A stretch of DNA of 64,000 nt, taken from NCBI GenBank assembly GCA_029990175.1, contig JARKIP010000023.1, positions 26,059,501-26,123,500 on the forward strand, given 5' to 3'. The position numbers and the translations under genes were made by a program. The notes beneath the pieces are model-generated. The model made no database searches, was not told the DNA's origin, and was given only the letters and a program-made list of their open reading frames with translations. Below, piece after piece: positions 44,991 to 56,742 of the stretch (the stretch's first letter is position 1; each line of letters opens with the position of its first letter). This DNA is from Petunia secreta. Taxonomy: Eukaryota > Streptophyta > Magnoliopsida > Solanales > Solanaceae.

Positions 44991-46806
44991 AACCTTTGCT
45001 CGCCCTCGAGCAATTACAAATAACTTCCCAACCTAGGTAGAACAGGTCTGCCTATGACTATGGTTGATACCGACCATTGAACGAGTGCATACATGACTAC
45101 TATGGGTCCAACAAACATGCCAACAATATATCAAACATCAAAACATGAGAACAACTACCCCAAGACAACTCAAATGCACAAACTCGACTCATTGCAACCA
45201 TGCTCCCACAAAGTCACAGCTATCTACTCAACCAAGAAGCCACGACTTCACCTACCTCATGCAAACCGTGTGCCCTCACCAACAATGAAGCAATAAAGTG
45301 TCCCCCAAATATCACACACAAAAATGAATATCAAGAATGGAACGGGGACAATGGCATAGAAAGAATTCACTCACTCTCATGAAAAGCTCACATGTCACAC
45401 ACGATGTACCATAGGCTTGCCCGTAGTGTAGGACTCCACTAATGTAGGCTCACTCCAATCGGGATTAACTAGGACTTTAAATGGTTGTAATGTAGGCTAA
45501 GGGGCTGGTAGGATAAATATGGGTAATAGTGACTGCCTCCCTAAGCACTTTAATACATCACATTCAATTTAAGCACATATCTCATCAAAGCCACCCATTC
45601 CAACAAACCAACAAATTTCACACACCTTTTCCACAAAGTAGTAATTTTTCTTTTAAGCAGACACTAGCAAGGATGGATACTCTTTTCTTTTTATTTCTTT
45701 TTTTCTTTTTCCACTTTTTTTTCAGCTTTTTTTTTCTTTTTATTTGTTTTTTCCTCTATTCACTTCTTTCCACCTTGCCAATGCTCCTTCAACTACTTCA
45801 CAATTTTATTAAGTATTCCCCTCATTGGCTCAACTCAAAAAACCTCCCAATACTTCAACCACAAAATCCACAATAATATAAAATCATCAATTAAAGTGCT
45901 TAAGGAGTAAAGGGTCAAAAGAAAGCCATTTAGGACAAGTGGGTAGGCTTGCGGTGTGGGTGCCAACAAAAATTTAATATGGATCACAACAATCAAGTCC
46001 AAGGTGTATACAAAAGGGTAGGCAAATCAAGAGAAGGCCTATATCATTTCCCGACTAGAGTAAACCTTGGATTTCGCTTTGCACACACACGGGGAAAGTT
46101 CTAGACACCAATATGCAACATGGAGTACAATAAGAATATGCCTCACAACACACATTGCACACAGTCCACACGAGATGATTCCATCACAACTCTCAATCAA
46201 GCAAATAGGGTGCAACTTGTGGGAATTTAAGCACTAATGCACAAAGGTTCACAGCAAAGTCAAGTGAGTGGACTCAAGCATCTCAAGGGGGTCATTCAAT
46301 TTTTTCTAGGCATGCATCACAATTTAAAACCAAAAGACACCACAAATAGCACATGCTCAAGTCCAAGTACACCGGTATCGAACAAATCAAAGGCACCTAG
46401 CATTCTACCTATTTCTTTCGTGTAGGGCCACCTAACAACTAACTACTCTAATCCTAAAAATAAAGAAAATAAAAAAAAACTACCCGGTTCAAAGGCCTCC
46501 CCGTGGAAAAGAACCGAGGTCATAAGAAAAACTACGGGGTGAATGACATGTACCACTAAGAAAGACTAAAAGAAAATCTTTTTGCAATTTTTCATTGGTT
46601 TTCTAATTTTTTTTTTTCATTTTTTCGTATATTAAAGCAAGAAACAAATAAAAATAAAGTCAAGTGACAAAAGAAAATCCTAACGGTACATGCATCAGTT
46701 CCCCAACCCTAGTCTTAAAGCAAGCAGTGTCCTCAGTGCTAAAAAAAAAAGTGCAAAGGTAAAGAAACTTCCCTAAGGGCCAGTTGGCCTACAATGGAGT
46801 GCGGTC
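44991..46806 (-). other. 3' untranslated region of J
   Basis: About 1.8 kb between the last ORF and the PPT, without coding motifs. It has long T/C-rich runs on the plus strand (45680-45760 and about 46600), thus A/G-rich in the transcript. Confidence 0.6.
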
Positions 46807-47991
46807 CTAATCCTCCTCCTCCCCGTCTGTGGCACCTCCCTCTGCATCGGACTCCATACCATCACTGTCCGGATCATGGTTAACGATGTCTGAATCAGTG
46901 TTCTCATCCTCCTCTGGGGGCAGCATCACTTTCTGAGTCATACCCAGCAAGCGTCTCGAAGACTCCAATACAGGAACTGTGCGATCAAGCGCCGCCATAT
47001 CCATGCTAGCCTGCCGGGCCATATGCTCCATCATCAAATACTGACGTGCGGACAAGTTGGCATCTGTGTCCCGCCACTCGTCTGCTGTCAGTCGCACTGG
47101 TGAAGTGGTAGTCACACTCTTCACCGCTGCGATATCAAAAGTCTTCTCAATGTTCCCAAAGTACAATCGGCTACATGTCTTTGAGTTCCTTTGCTGCTTC
47201 ATCATCTTCAGCATATAGTAGCCAATGTTGACCGGCCTCCCGGTCATGAAAAAGTAGATCATGCACGCCCGAGTGTTGGTGACCTCGGAATAATGGGACG
47301 CAGGTAGGATGCGTGCATTGATCAATCTCATCCACACTCGAGCTGTCTTCAGAAACTGCGAAAAGAGCATGTGTTTGTGTCTACCTGTCTCAGATCGCTC
47401 CCACCTATGAGTGGAGCTTTCGCCACACAATACCTCTCGCATGGCCTTGTAATCGGGCCTCTTTATAAACTCCCTCAGCTCGTCATAATCGGGGTCCTCT
47501 ACCCCCAAGAAGGTGTTCAGTGCAGTGTGATTCAGTGTCACCTTCTTCCCCCGAATGGAGACTATGTCATCATCTTTCCACGCTTCCATAGGGTCCCAAT
47601 TGGCATAGAACTCCTGCATCAATTCGAGGTTAGCATGGCCCGAACTCTCAAAGACCGAGTCCCAATGCAAGGCAAGAATGACATCACCCACACCCCGACA
47701 CTTTTGCATCAACTTCCTCTCATCAATGGCTTGCTCGGGAATATATCCCGCAAGCCGCACATTCTTGTACCAAGTTTGGCTTTTGCCCTTCTTCACAAAG
47801 GAGAGGCAGAACTTCGTCCTACCACTGGGCCTTGGGATAGGCACCGCATCTTTAGGAACTCTAGCCTTGGCTTTGGCCTTGGGCTTGGCCGGTGCCTTGC
47901 CCTTTGCTTTGCTCGATGACGCCTCGGCTTGTAGTGACCTTTTAGGAGCCGAGGTGGAGGAAGAGCCCGTTTTGGTGGATGTCCGAACCAT
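46807..47991 (-). CDS. Athila ORF downstream of pol (putative plant transposon protein type)
   Basis: An intact frame of 394 codons from the ATG at 47991 (MVRTSTKTGSSSTS); an upstream in-frame ATG at 48018 would add nine residues. The first ~55 residues are basic and Ala/Lys/Pro-rich, possibly a nuclear signal. The middle (about 120-280) resembles the 'putative plant transposon protein' domain found after pol in Athila-like elements: LMQEFYANWDP, IRGKKVTLNHTALNTFLG, MREVLCGESSTHRW, HMLFSQFLKTARVWMRLIN and FFMTGRPVNIGYYMLKMM. The C-terminus is strongly acidic (EEDENTDSDIVNHDPDSD). No signal peptide or membrane segment is obvious, so an envelope role is not supported by the sequence. Function is unknown. 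It is the only long unbroken gene of J. Confidence 0.8.
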   Translation of the reverse strand: MVRTSTKTGSSSTSAPKRSLQAEASSSKAKGKAPAKPKAKAKARVPKDAVPIPRPSGRTKFCLSFVKKGKSQTWYKNVRLAGYIPEQAIDERKLMQKCRGVGDVILALHWDSVFESSGHANLELMQEFYANWDPMEAWKDDDIVSIRGKKVTLNHTALNTFLGVEDPDYDELREFIKRPDYKAMREVLCGESSTHRWERSETGRHKHMLFSQFLKTARVWMRLINARILPASHYSEVTNTRACMIYFFMTGRPVNIGYYMLKMMKQQRNSKTCSRLYFGNIEKTFDIAAVKSVTTTSPVRLTADEWRDTDANLSARQYLMMEHMARQASMDMAALDRTVPVLESSRRLLGMTQKVMLPPEEDENTDSDIVNHDPDSDGMESDAEGGATDGEEED

Positions 47992-49135
47992 GGTGCCTAC
48001 ATCAAACAAAAATACCAATGTGAGATTTCAATTCAAGCACAAAGTTAATTGGGTGGGTCACCAGTCCACACTTATCGCTCATTAAATTCATCAACAATTC
48101 AACGCATAACCACGAGCGACCCCACACTTAGCCAAAACAAGCATCGCACAAATTTCCACGGGCGTGGACTAGATGATCAAGCTAGTGGGGGTTACAAAAT
48201 AAGCCAATTCTATGCATGTGTGACACTCAATGTTCAACTTAAGCCTAAGGATACCATTGCTACTCAAGAATTCACAAGGTCAAGCACTTTTCATAGTTGA
48301 GGCATTTTATCAAACACTTGGTGTGCACAATTTCCAACTTGAAATTTCAATGGCTAAAGTAGTGTATCAACCCTCCCAAATTGTTGGGAGATCCCTTTTT
48401 GCAAGTATACAAGCTAAACATTAAGCACAATTATGAATATAAGCAATTTAAGATCAAATTCTAAGCAACATGCTTGCACACTAATTAGGGAATTAAACAT
48501 GGAAAGAGATTGTTAACTCACTATGTAATGGAAAAGAAGGAAGAGAATCACTTACTTGAAGAGCTTAGGATAATTGGAGAATAACATGTGATCAATTTCA
48601 AGAAGTAGGAGTGATTTGGGGGAGTTTTGGGAGTGTATTGAGAGAAAATTATGAAGAAAAGGGAAGGGGGATCGGGTAAAGATGGGAAAAGGGAATCCGA
48701 GATTTTTAAAAATTTTCACCTGGCACGGTGAGTCCCGCAGCACGCCACTAAGGCGCTTGACATTCTGCACATTCTGCTTGTCTGGGCGCGGTAAGAGGCG
48801 CGGGGCGCGCCTAAAGCGCCCAAGATTTTGACTTCATCGATCATCCAGGCACGTTGGGAGGCGCAGGGCGCTCCCAAACGCGCCCGAGCAATTTTTTTCG
48901 TACCGAATTTTAGTCCAAGCGCGAACCAAAGCGTGGGGCATACCTCAAAGCATCCCAGACCCCTCAATACATTAACTGCATCTCATTTAGCACTCCCGAC
49001 ACCTATAAAAACGACACAACAAAACAAAAACTACGTGACACTATAAAACACAAAACAACTAAACTATTACAAGTACAAACTCGGGTTGCCTCTCGAGAAG
49101 TGCCTTATTTAACGTCGTGGCACGATGAGTATCAA
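47992..49135 (-). other. Spacer between integrase and downstream ORF (J)
   Basis: About 1.1 kb. Near 49085-49115 is GTTGCCTCTCGAGAAGTGCC, shared with remnant E. At 48720-48960 is a GC-rich stretch with repeated GGCGCGGGGCGC-like and GCGCCC words resembling the GC-rich part of the LTR. It may hold the promoter or splice acceptor for the downstream ORF, but I see no decisive signal. Confidence 0.55.
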
Positions 49136-50245
49136 TCATGGATCCCTCAAAGTGATGGAGGTACGATGATTCACCGAACCTCCCCAATAATGCTTCACCC
49201 TTTGGCCATTCACCAAGAACATCTTCTCCGAATCGGGAGCTCTCAACTCAACCGCTCCATGTGCGGTAATACGAACTACTTCAAACGGCCCCGACCATCT
49301 TGACTTCAACTTGCCCGGAAATAGCTTCAACCTCGAATTAAACAACAACACCAGCTGCCCGGGCTCAAACTGACGACGGACAATGTGCTTGTCATGCCAC
49401 TTCTTTGTCCGTTCCTTATACAATTTTGCATTCTCATAAGCATGGAAACAGAACTCTTCAAGCTCATGCAATTGAAGCATTCTCTTCTCACCCGCCAATG
49501 CCATATCAAGATTGAGCTTTTGAATCGCCCAATATGCTTAATGCTCTAGCTCAACGGGCAAGTGACAGGCCTTACCATAAACAAGCCTATATGGAGAAGT
49601 TCCAATAGGCATTTTAAATGCAGTCCGATAGGCCCAGAGAGCATCATCTAACTTCACAGCCCAATCCTTCCTCGAGGCATTCACAGTCTTCTCAAGGATT
49701 TGCTTGATCTCTCTATTTGACACCTCCACTTGGCCACTAGTTTGGGGATGATAAGCAGTTGCCACCTTGTGGCGCACCCCATACTTGGTCAACAGTTTAT
49801 TGAACAACCGGTTGCAAAAGTGACTACCTTCATCACTGATTATAGCCCGCGGTGTCCCAAAACGAGTGAAAATATTTTTCTTCAAGAATTTTACCACCAC
49901 ACTCGCATCATTTGTTGGAAGTGCCACAGCCTCCACCCATTTAGACACATAATCAACTGCCACAAGAATGTATTTGTGGCCCATGGAAGGCGGGAACAGA
50001 CCCATAAAGTCAATCCCCCAACAATCAAACAGCTTAATCTCCAGAATATTGTTCAAAGGCATCTCGTGACGCCTAGAAATAGTACTCGTTCTTTGGCAAT
50101 TATCACACTGCTTAACAAAAGCATGAGCATCTCTAAAAAAAACTAGGCCAAAAGAAACCAGACTGAAGTACCTTTGCAGCTGTTCGATCTCCACCAAGAT
50201 GACCACTATAAGGGGATGAATGGAAGCTCTGTAGAATTGGCTCAA
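49136..50245 (-). pseudogene. Integrase (J)
   Basis: The HHCC zinc-binding motif is split by a frameshift near 50140: HSSPYSGHLGG in the upstream frame, then CDNCQRTSTISRRHEMP. The catalytic triad is visible: Asp in CWGIDFMGLFPPS, Asp in AIISDEGSHFC and Glu in TSGQVEVSNREIKQ. The C-terminal part (KERTKKWHDKHI, LFPGKLKSRWSGPF) is in the same frame after a stop at 49538-49540. Domain order and length are normal for Ty3/gypsy IN. With the frameshift and the stop repaired by nature it would be complete; as it stands it is not translatable in one piece. Confidence 0.88.
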
Positions 50246-50875
50246 CTTCTTCCCTTTGAATCCATCTCCTAGCTAATTGGTCAGGGCCTATCTTGTACAA
50301 ATAAGACTCATCCCACACATAAAATCTGCTCTCATGAAGAAGTTTGCGCCTTTGCTCAGCTGTAGCCCCAGGAGGATACACATTACTCACAATTAAGTTC
50401 ACCATATCAGCATACCATGGCACCTCGGTTGCCACTAAAGCAAAAAGCTGCTCATCAGGGAATACTTCTTTAATCTCAGGCCCTTCATCTACATGATCTC
50501 TATTTTCCAGCCTTGACAAATGATCAGCTACTTGATTCTCGGTCCCCTTGCGATCTCGAATTTCAACATCAAACTCTTGCAATAGGATAACCCATCGAAT
50601 TAGCCTAGGCTTGGAATCCTTCTTCTCAAACAAATACCGGATTGCGGCATGATCAGTATAGACAACAACACGAGTGCCAACCAAATAAGATCTAAATTTT
50701 TCAAAAGCATACACTACGGCTAGCAACTCCTTCTCAGTGGTGGTATAATTGGATTGGGCTGTATCAAGAGTCTTGCTTGCATAATAGATGGAGTGAAAGA
50801 TTTTTCCAATTCTTTGGCCTAGAACAGCCCCAATATCAAATCACTCGCATCACACATAGATTCAAATGGCAAAGA
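50246..50875 (-). pseudogene. RNase H (J)
   Basis: Reads DIGAVLGQRIGKIFHSIYYA, YTTTEKELLAVVYAFEKFR, VVVYTDHAAIRYLF and QVADHLSRLEN, the D-E-D-D order of retroelement RNase H. The first part lies in a different frame from RT owing to a one-base loss near 50842. After it runs the linker to IN, ending in the zinc-binding His residues. Confidence 0.87.
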
Positions 50876-51924
50876 CTAGTCAGTAGCAATGATGATTGGT
50901 GCAGTCACCAACCTTTTCTTCAATTCTTCAAATGCCTTGAGACAAGCATCATTAAACTCAAATTTCACATCCTTCTCCAACAACTTGCACATGGAATTAG
51001 CAATTTTGGAGAAGTCCTTTATGAAACGCCTGTATAAACCTGCGTGTCCCAAGAAACTACGCACCCCCTTAACAGAGATAGGTGGTGGTAATTTCTCAAT
51101 AGCTTCAATCTTCGCTTTATCAACCTTGATCCCTTGCTTTGAAAACTTGTGCCCAAGTACTATGCCTTCTTGAACCAGAAAGTGACATTTTTCCCAACTC
51201 AGCACCAAATTTGTTTCTTCACAACGGCTCAGCACAGCGTCTAAATTCTTCAAGCAATCATCAAAGGAATCACCAACTACCAAGAAATCATCCATGAACA
51301 CCTCAATAAATTTTTCCACCATGTCGGTGAAAATAGCCATCATGCATCGCTGAAAAGTCCTAGGGGCATTACACAATCCAAACGGCATCCTCCTAAATGC
51401 ATAGGTGCCATATGGACAAGTAAATGTAGTCTTCTCTTCATCTTCAGGAGCTATCATAATCTGATTGTAGTCCGAATACCCATCCAAGAAGCAATAGTAC
51501 TCGTGCCCAGCAAGTCTATCAAGCATTTGATCAATAAAGGGGAGTGGGAAGTTGTCTTTCCTGGTGGCCTTGTTCAGCTTTCTCTAATCAATGCAAATTC
51601 TCCACCCTGTGACTGTTCTTGTAGGAATCAATTCATTACGCTCATTCTTCACCACTGTCATGCCCCCTTCTTTGGAACACATTGCACTGGACTCACCCAC
51701 TTGCTGTCGGAGATAGGAAAAATAATGCCAACATCAAGCCACTTGATAATTTCTTTCTTCACCACCTCCTTCATAATTGGATTTAGTCTCCTCTGCTGCT
51801 CTATAGATGTTTTATGGCCTTCCTCCAAAAGAATTTTGTGCATGCAAAAAGAAGGACTAATCCCTCTAATATCAGCAATGGTCCAGCCAATAGCTCTCTT
51901 GTGCTCTCGCAGCACTCTCAACAC
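50876..51924 (-). pseudogene. Reverse transcriptase (J)
   Basis: N-terminal part (51924-51658): LRVLREHKRAIGWTIADIRG, IMKEVVKKEIIKWLDVGIIF and WVSPVQCVPKKG. A one-base loss in a G run at about 51655 shifts the frame. Then come a stop at 51584-51586 (in the C-I-D-x-R-K-L-N motif), RTFQRCMMAIF and the catalytic box EVFMDDFLVVGDSFDDCL. The C-terminal frame ends with a stop at 50876-50878 where the family has Trp. The VFMDDF form is typical of Athila. Confidence 0.9.
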
Positions 51925-52305
51925 CTTTTCAACCTACACATCAGACAACAAAGAAGAAAGGATCACGGGCAAGGTATTACCCTCACCCAAATAAGCATAA
52001 CGCAAATGAGTAGGTAAAGGTTTGAGTTCAAGAGTAGGAGCCTTCTCAATAGATGGTTTAGCAGGAGTTAAGGTCAGCGGTCTATCAAGCTTCTCAAATT
52101 TCTTCCATCCTGAGATGAATTTACTCTCCAGATTAAGAATCTCCACATATTGTTCAATTTCATCATCCTTCAGGATATCATCATCATCACACAAGAGTGC
52201 CTTCTCCAGAGAATCAACATTAGAGGCCAAGAATGACCTCTCATCAGCAGTTAACTCTTCATCTACCACTTTCACCATGGACAACTCTTCATAATGGGAA
52301 GGAAG

Positions 52306-52710
52306 CTAGGTAGCTCTGAACACATTGAATACAGCTTCTTCACCATTCACCTTCATAATCATCTTCCCAGCTCTAACTCTAATGCCAGCATCAGCAGTAG
52401 CCAAAAATCCTCTTCCCAAGATGATAGGGACCTCAGGATCAGCTTCATAATGAAGAATAATGAAGTCAACAGGCAATATAAACTGACCCACTTGTACAAG
52501 CTCATCCTCAATAATCCCCTCGGGACATGTCAAAGATCTGTGAGCCAGTTGCAGAGTCACAGTAGTTGGTCGTGGTTCACGCAGGCCTAGCTTTCTGAAA
52601 ACTGATGAAGGCATTAAATTCACACTAGCACCCAAGTCACACAAAGATCGTCCAACCTCATGCTTTCTAATTTTCAAGGGAATAGTAAAACTGCCAGGAT
52701 CCTTCAATTT
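52306..52710 (-). pseudogene. Aspartic protease (J)
   Basis: Active-site segment GRSLCDLGASVNLMPSSVF, with the D-L-G-A form usual in Athila, and the late box PEVPIILGRGFLATADAGIR. It is in the same frame as gag, but a TAG at 52711-52713 and a stop at 52306-52308 bracket it. The connector to RT (52284-51934), with SFLASNVDSLEKALLCDDDD, stays in frame and has no domain I know. Confidence 0.87.
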
Positions 52711-54509
52711 CTAAGGAAGCTTGCTTCTAACTCTAGTACTGCACTCTTCAGTAAGTGCAACTGTCTCGAACTCAGTCAGTCTTCTCTTGTTAGCCACAAT
52801 ATCCTTGATGTATTTAGCATATTTGGGAACATCCCGCAAAAGCTCCACCGAAGGAATATTTACCTGAATCTGACTCAGGATCTCCAAAAATTGCTTGCAT
52901 GCTGCATCAACTTTCTGCTTCTGAAGTATCTGAGGGAAAGGTGGTGGAGGTCTCACAATAGCAGGCTCGGGCTGCTTTTCAATCACTTTCTCAGCTTCTT
53001 TCTCCACCTCTCTATCAGCATTAGGCTCTAACTCACCAACAGGCTTCCTTGGCTTTGGGGGAACTTCTTCTAGAGCTCTTCCATTCCTCAAAGTAACTGC
53101 TTGCACAAATTCTTTAGGATTTTTCTCTGTATCACTTGGCAAAGCACCCCGTGGCCTGTTATTTTGTGCTCCAGCTAGCTGCCCCATTTGTCTCTCAAGA
53201 TCTTTCTGAGCATTGGTCAAATCTTTTATTGTTTGTGCCTGAGCTGCTGAATCATCCATGAGTTTTTGCTTTGCTGCAAGAATTTTTCTGAGCATATCTT
53301 CAACTGAACTAGGCTGCTGTGGCTGAGCCTGCGACTGTGACCCCTGCTGTGGTGCATTTTGAAGATTATTTTGAGGTCTGTCACTGGCTTGCAGCTGCTC
53401 ACGGTTATCCCTCCAAGAAAAGTTTGGGTGACTACGCCAGTTGGTGTTGTAGCTATTACCATATTGATTGCGATTCTGAACCTATGGCCTGTTCTGATTA
53501 CCCACATAATATACTGACTCTGGATTAGATGGACAGACGTCAGTGGCATGATCATCTCCACAAACCTCACAAAAGACTTGAAGTTGTTGCACTGGAGCTG
53601 CCTGCTGTTGAGTCTGCGGCAGAGCTAACTTGCTAATTTGATTGGAAATAGCATCCATCTTCGCCCTCAGCTCTGAAACTGCATCTAACTGAAGTACCCA
53701 GAAGATTTCTGTGTAGTAGCTCTAGCATCTCCCTGCCAATTAGGATTGCTCTGCGAAAACTTGTCTAGTAATTCATAGATCTGGTCAAAGTTTAAGGCCA
53801 GTACTTGGCCTCCAGCAGCAGCATCTACCACGATCTTGGTATGTGCAGTCAACCCCTCAACAAAAGTATGTGCAAGAACCTCATTGGATTGGTTATGGTG
53901 TGGACAATCTCTCAGTAAAGCTTTAAAATGCTCCCAGGCTGAATACAAAGACTCTCCTTCTACCTGTCTGAAGGACATAATTTCACTCCTCAGCCGAGCT
54001 GTCTTGGCAGATGGATAAAACTTAGCTAAGAACTTCTTAGCCAAATCCAACCAAGTAGTGATAGACCCAGGCTTTTCAGACTTTAACCACCTCCTTGCTG
54101 CCCCAATCAGTGAAAACGGGAATAATGTCAAGTGGACATAATCAGTAGGAACTCCCGTCGGTGTATAAGTATCACTGATCTTTAAGAAATTCTGAACGTG
54201 TAGGTGCGGATCTTCATGAATTAATCCAGCATATTGCCCAGTCGTATGCAGCAACTGAATCATGCCGAGCTTAATCTCAAAGTTCCCGGTGATAGCGGGC
54301 TTCACAATGCTAGACGCCACTCCTCCCAGGCTGGGAAGAGCAACATCTCGCACCGCTATTGCTCGTTCTTCTGCCGTTTCAGTGGGTAAGGAAGCAAGTA
54401 CAAGTGCTAGTGCTGCTCGGTCTCTCGTCTCTCTTCTTACCCTTCTCAAGGTCCTTTCAAGCTCCGGATCAAACGGTTCGAGTGGTTCGCCCCTTCTATT
54501 CCTTTGCAT
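52711..54509 (-). pseudogene. gag (J)
   Basis: Starts MQRNRRGEPLEPFDPELERT at 54509, 100 bases after the primer site. The capsid core contains DPHLHVQNFLKISDTYTPTG, LFPFSLIGAARRWL and WLDLAKKFLAKFYP, well conserved in plant Ty3 gag. A one-base loss near 53690 shifts the frame. Then follows a zinc knuckle FCEVCGDDHATDVCP near 53545, a TAG at 53482-53484, a Gln-rich stretch and a coiled region (KDLERQMGQLAGAQNN). The tail (FPQILQKQKVDAACKQFLEI) leads into PR. Confidence 0.88.
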
Positions 54510-54609
54510 GCAAAACCTGTTGCCTGAAACAGCACAAGAAACTCAACAAAAAATTAAACCTGAATAGATAATAAGTAATCGTTCAAAAAGAAATCAGTCA
54601 ATTGTTTAG

Positions 54610-54627
54610 TCCCCGGCAACGGCGCCA
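54610..54627 (-). other. Primer binding site, tRNA-Asp type (J)
   Basis: Minus strand TGGCGCCGTTGCCGGGGA, an 18-base complement to the plant tRNA-Asp 3' end, six bases from the LTR at 54634. Confidence 0.92.
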
Positions 54628-54633
54628 AAAAAT

Positions 54634-55772
54634 TGTTGCTCCCAACGCACACGCAAGTATACGCGGTCGACAAGTAATAAAGTGATAAGTAGAGTATCGT
54701 TCCCACGAGGACTATTCAGACTGGACTCCTAACAAACAATTTCTAACTAACTATCCAGGGATCTTTTTCCAATAGTGATGATTTTATTAACTAAAGAACA
54801 GTAATTAAAATGGTGGAAATTCAGTCGAACAATGGAGCAAACTTCGGTTGTAAACAATATTAACGAGACGGTCCAGGGTCAGAGCTACGACCAATCCAGT
54901 TGTGTTTTCCAATTGATTCCACTCCTCGAATCCCGGATTACTAACTAACAGGTTAAATGTACCCGTGAAAACCTTTCGATTCTTCACGGTCTATGCAGGC
55001 TACTTCAATCCCTATATGTCTATGGGTTGAATCACGTGCACGCATTAACGAATTCTGTAATTAGTTAAGCTAGGCGAGAAAGTATATGTCTATCCTACTC
55101 ACAAATTGGTTCCCCGATGCCCAGGTTCACAATCTAGCCCGACTCTTTCTTATTGCGTTCATAAATTCCCTTTTTCGAGTTCAATCTAAGAACCATAGAT
55201 AATGCCTAATTATCGGGCCCTAATAATTAAACAAGTGAAATCAAGAAAGAATAAATAATCCGTTATGGGATTCAATATGTGGAATTCAATATTCAAACAT
55301 CAACCTTCATGAAACGCTCTAACCCTAGAACAAAGGATTTAGCCACGCATACTCATAATAACAACACAAGGATTTGATGAAATAATGAAATAATGATGTA
55401 ATAAATTAATGGAAGGAAGAAAAATCCTTGTTCAAGATGTTATGAGCTTTCAAATTTGCTCCAAAGTCTCCACCTCAATCAAAAACTAAGTAGAAGAGTA
55501 TTTATAATGTTTTCAAAAGCCTAGCAATTAGTTACGCCTAAGCCTAGACGAAATAGGACTTCCAAAAACGCTTCAGGGGCGCTATAGCTGGCGCCCCGTG
55601 CCTCAAACCGCGTGGAACCAAGCAGAGAACGTTGAATCTTGCACGTAACGGCCATGCCCCCGCGCCACAAAACGCGCCAGAAAGTGGGCGCTATAGGGTG
55701 CGCGTCGCGCCTGGAACCGCGCCAGGCCAATTCTCTGCTTTCGTCGTTCGCAGCTTGCTTCGTTCCGTGCCT
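54634..55772 (-). repeat. 5' LTR of J, upstream end deleted
   Basis: Matches 43630-44766 closely, then ends within TTCCGTGCCTT and changes to Ogre pol sequence. About 210 bp of the upstream LTR end is missing compared with the 3' LTR. Confidence 0.9.
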
Positions 55773-55925
55773 TATCTCTGTATCATCTTCCAGATTTATC
55801 ACATCAGTCTCTTCTAGATTTGGTTTGGGTTTATTCTTAAACCTTTCGATTTCTTCTTGTGTTGCTTCATCAAACACATCATAGTCAAAATCAGGTTATT
55901 CAAGCTTCGTAGTTCCATTACACGT
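55773..55925 (-). pseudogene. Ogre element I: N-terminus of the RT exon
   Basis: Reads DYDVFDEATQEEIERFKNK and PKPNLEETDVINLEDDTEI, the segment before RT in Ogre elements, after which the J LTR begins. The matching RT resumes at 43629 on the far side of J. Judged against other Ogre elements, on the order of a hundred residues between these blocks are lost. Confidence 0.78.
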
Positions 55926-56150
55926 TGCGGTTGCAGACTCAATGGAGTTATTATTTTGAATGTTGAAAAGATAAAATATTACGTAATTAAAAGATTAAAA
56001 CAAAATAAAAGGAAATAGTGCGATATTTTATTTATGAATCCTTGCAAAACAAAGTTTGTAGGGAGACATATAAAAAGGGAAAAAGGAAAAATGCAAGTTC
56101 CACGAAAGCATAAAATCTATCCCCCAGCTCTACCAAGGTCCACGGTAAGG
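55926..56150 (-). other. Possible intron of Ogre element I
   Basis: An AT-rich stretch with stops in all minus-strand frames lies between the protease/G-patch block and the RT block. Ogre elements are known to carry a spliced intron at this point. A donor-like GGTAGAGC lies near 56135; an acceptor is not clear. Confidence 0.4.
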
Positions 56151-56742
56151 TCAGGCCAGGTTGTTGGTCCAGTTGCTCAATGTAGTTCCAGATTCAACTT
56201 TTGCCAGCCCAGGAGGCTCTACATGCTCTTCTAGGATCACACAGCAGTCTTCATCAGATAGGAACAGCTTTTGCACGCCTGCCAGTAAATCCTCTTCAAC
56301 ATCAACAATCTTTGGCTCAACCTCTTGTGCGGCAGATACCTCCCCTTTACGACCGTCCAAGTAGCCAGACGAGACAAAAATATGCAGGAGAGATTTGGTG
56401 CTTCTCTTGTAGTATTTGAAGTCCAACGAGTCTTCCTCCATGTTTTTCTCATAAGTCACAAATGTACCCTATACCGGCTTTCTCGTTGTCGGGCCTCATC
56501 ACAATTTGAATCGGTTCAACCATGCCATTTAGGTTTTAGCCCAAACCTTTCCTAGGTTCATAGCCTTCTCTTATCATAATGCCTACAACCCAGTCTCCAG
56601 GCCACTTTGCGCGCTGTGGGAGTATGTATGGCTCTTTAATCACTACCTCCATAGGTTCAGGTATTTTAGGTAGCCATACTTGCTTTCCCCTTGTCTCTTC
56701 AGAAATGTGTTTCCAGTTAGGACAAACACTAAATTGATACAT
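56151..56742 (-). pseudogene. Ogre element I: G-patch-like region after protease
   Basis: The upstream frame has AKWPGDWVVGIMIREGYEPR followed by KGLG, a G-patch-like motif seen after the protease in Ogre. It then stops at about 56536. After a frame change near 56460 the acidic segment (VDVEEDLLAGVQKLFLSDED, then LSNWTNN) follows, typical of the end of this exon. Confidence 0.65.

Larger units (their letters stand above)
43630..55772 (-). mobile_element. J: Athila-lineage retrotransposon
   Basis: Minus-strand order: 5' LTR (54634-55772, its upstream end missing), tRNA-Asp primer site, gag, PR, RT, RNase H, IN, spacer, an extra ORF, PPT and complete 3' LTR (43630-44976). Extra coding capacity after IN and the Asp primer are Athila features. 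It is inserted in the RT region of Ogre element I. LTRs differ at few positions by eye, so the insertion is relatively young, yet gag-pol has about seven in-frame stops and four frameshifts. Confidence 0.92.

Noticed and set aside
46807..47991. Envelope protein call for the Athila downstream ORF
   Set aside because: Position fits env-like genes, but I see no signal peptide, membrane span or furin-like site. The middle matches the plant transposon protein type instead.
47371..48085. Plus-strand open frames of 182 and 135 codons
   Set aside because: They are shadows of the downstream Athila ORF on the minus strand.
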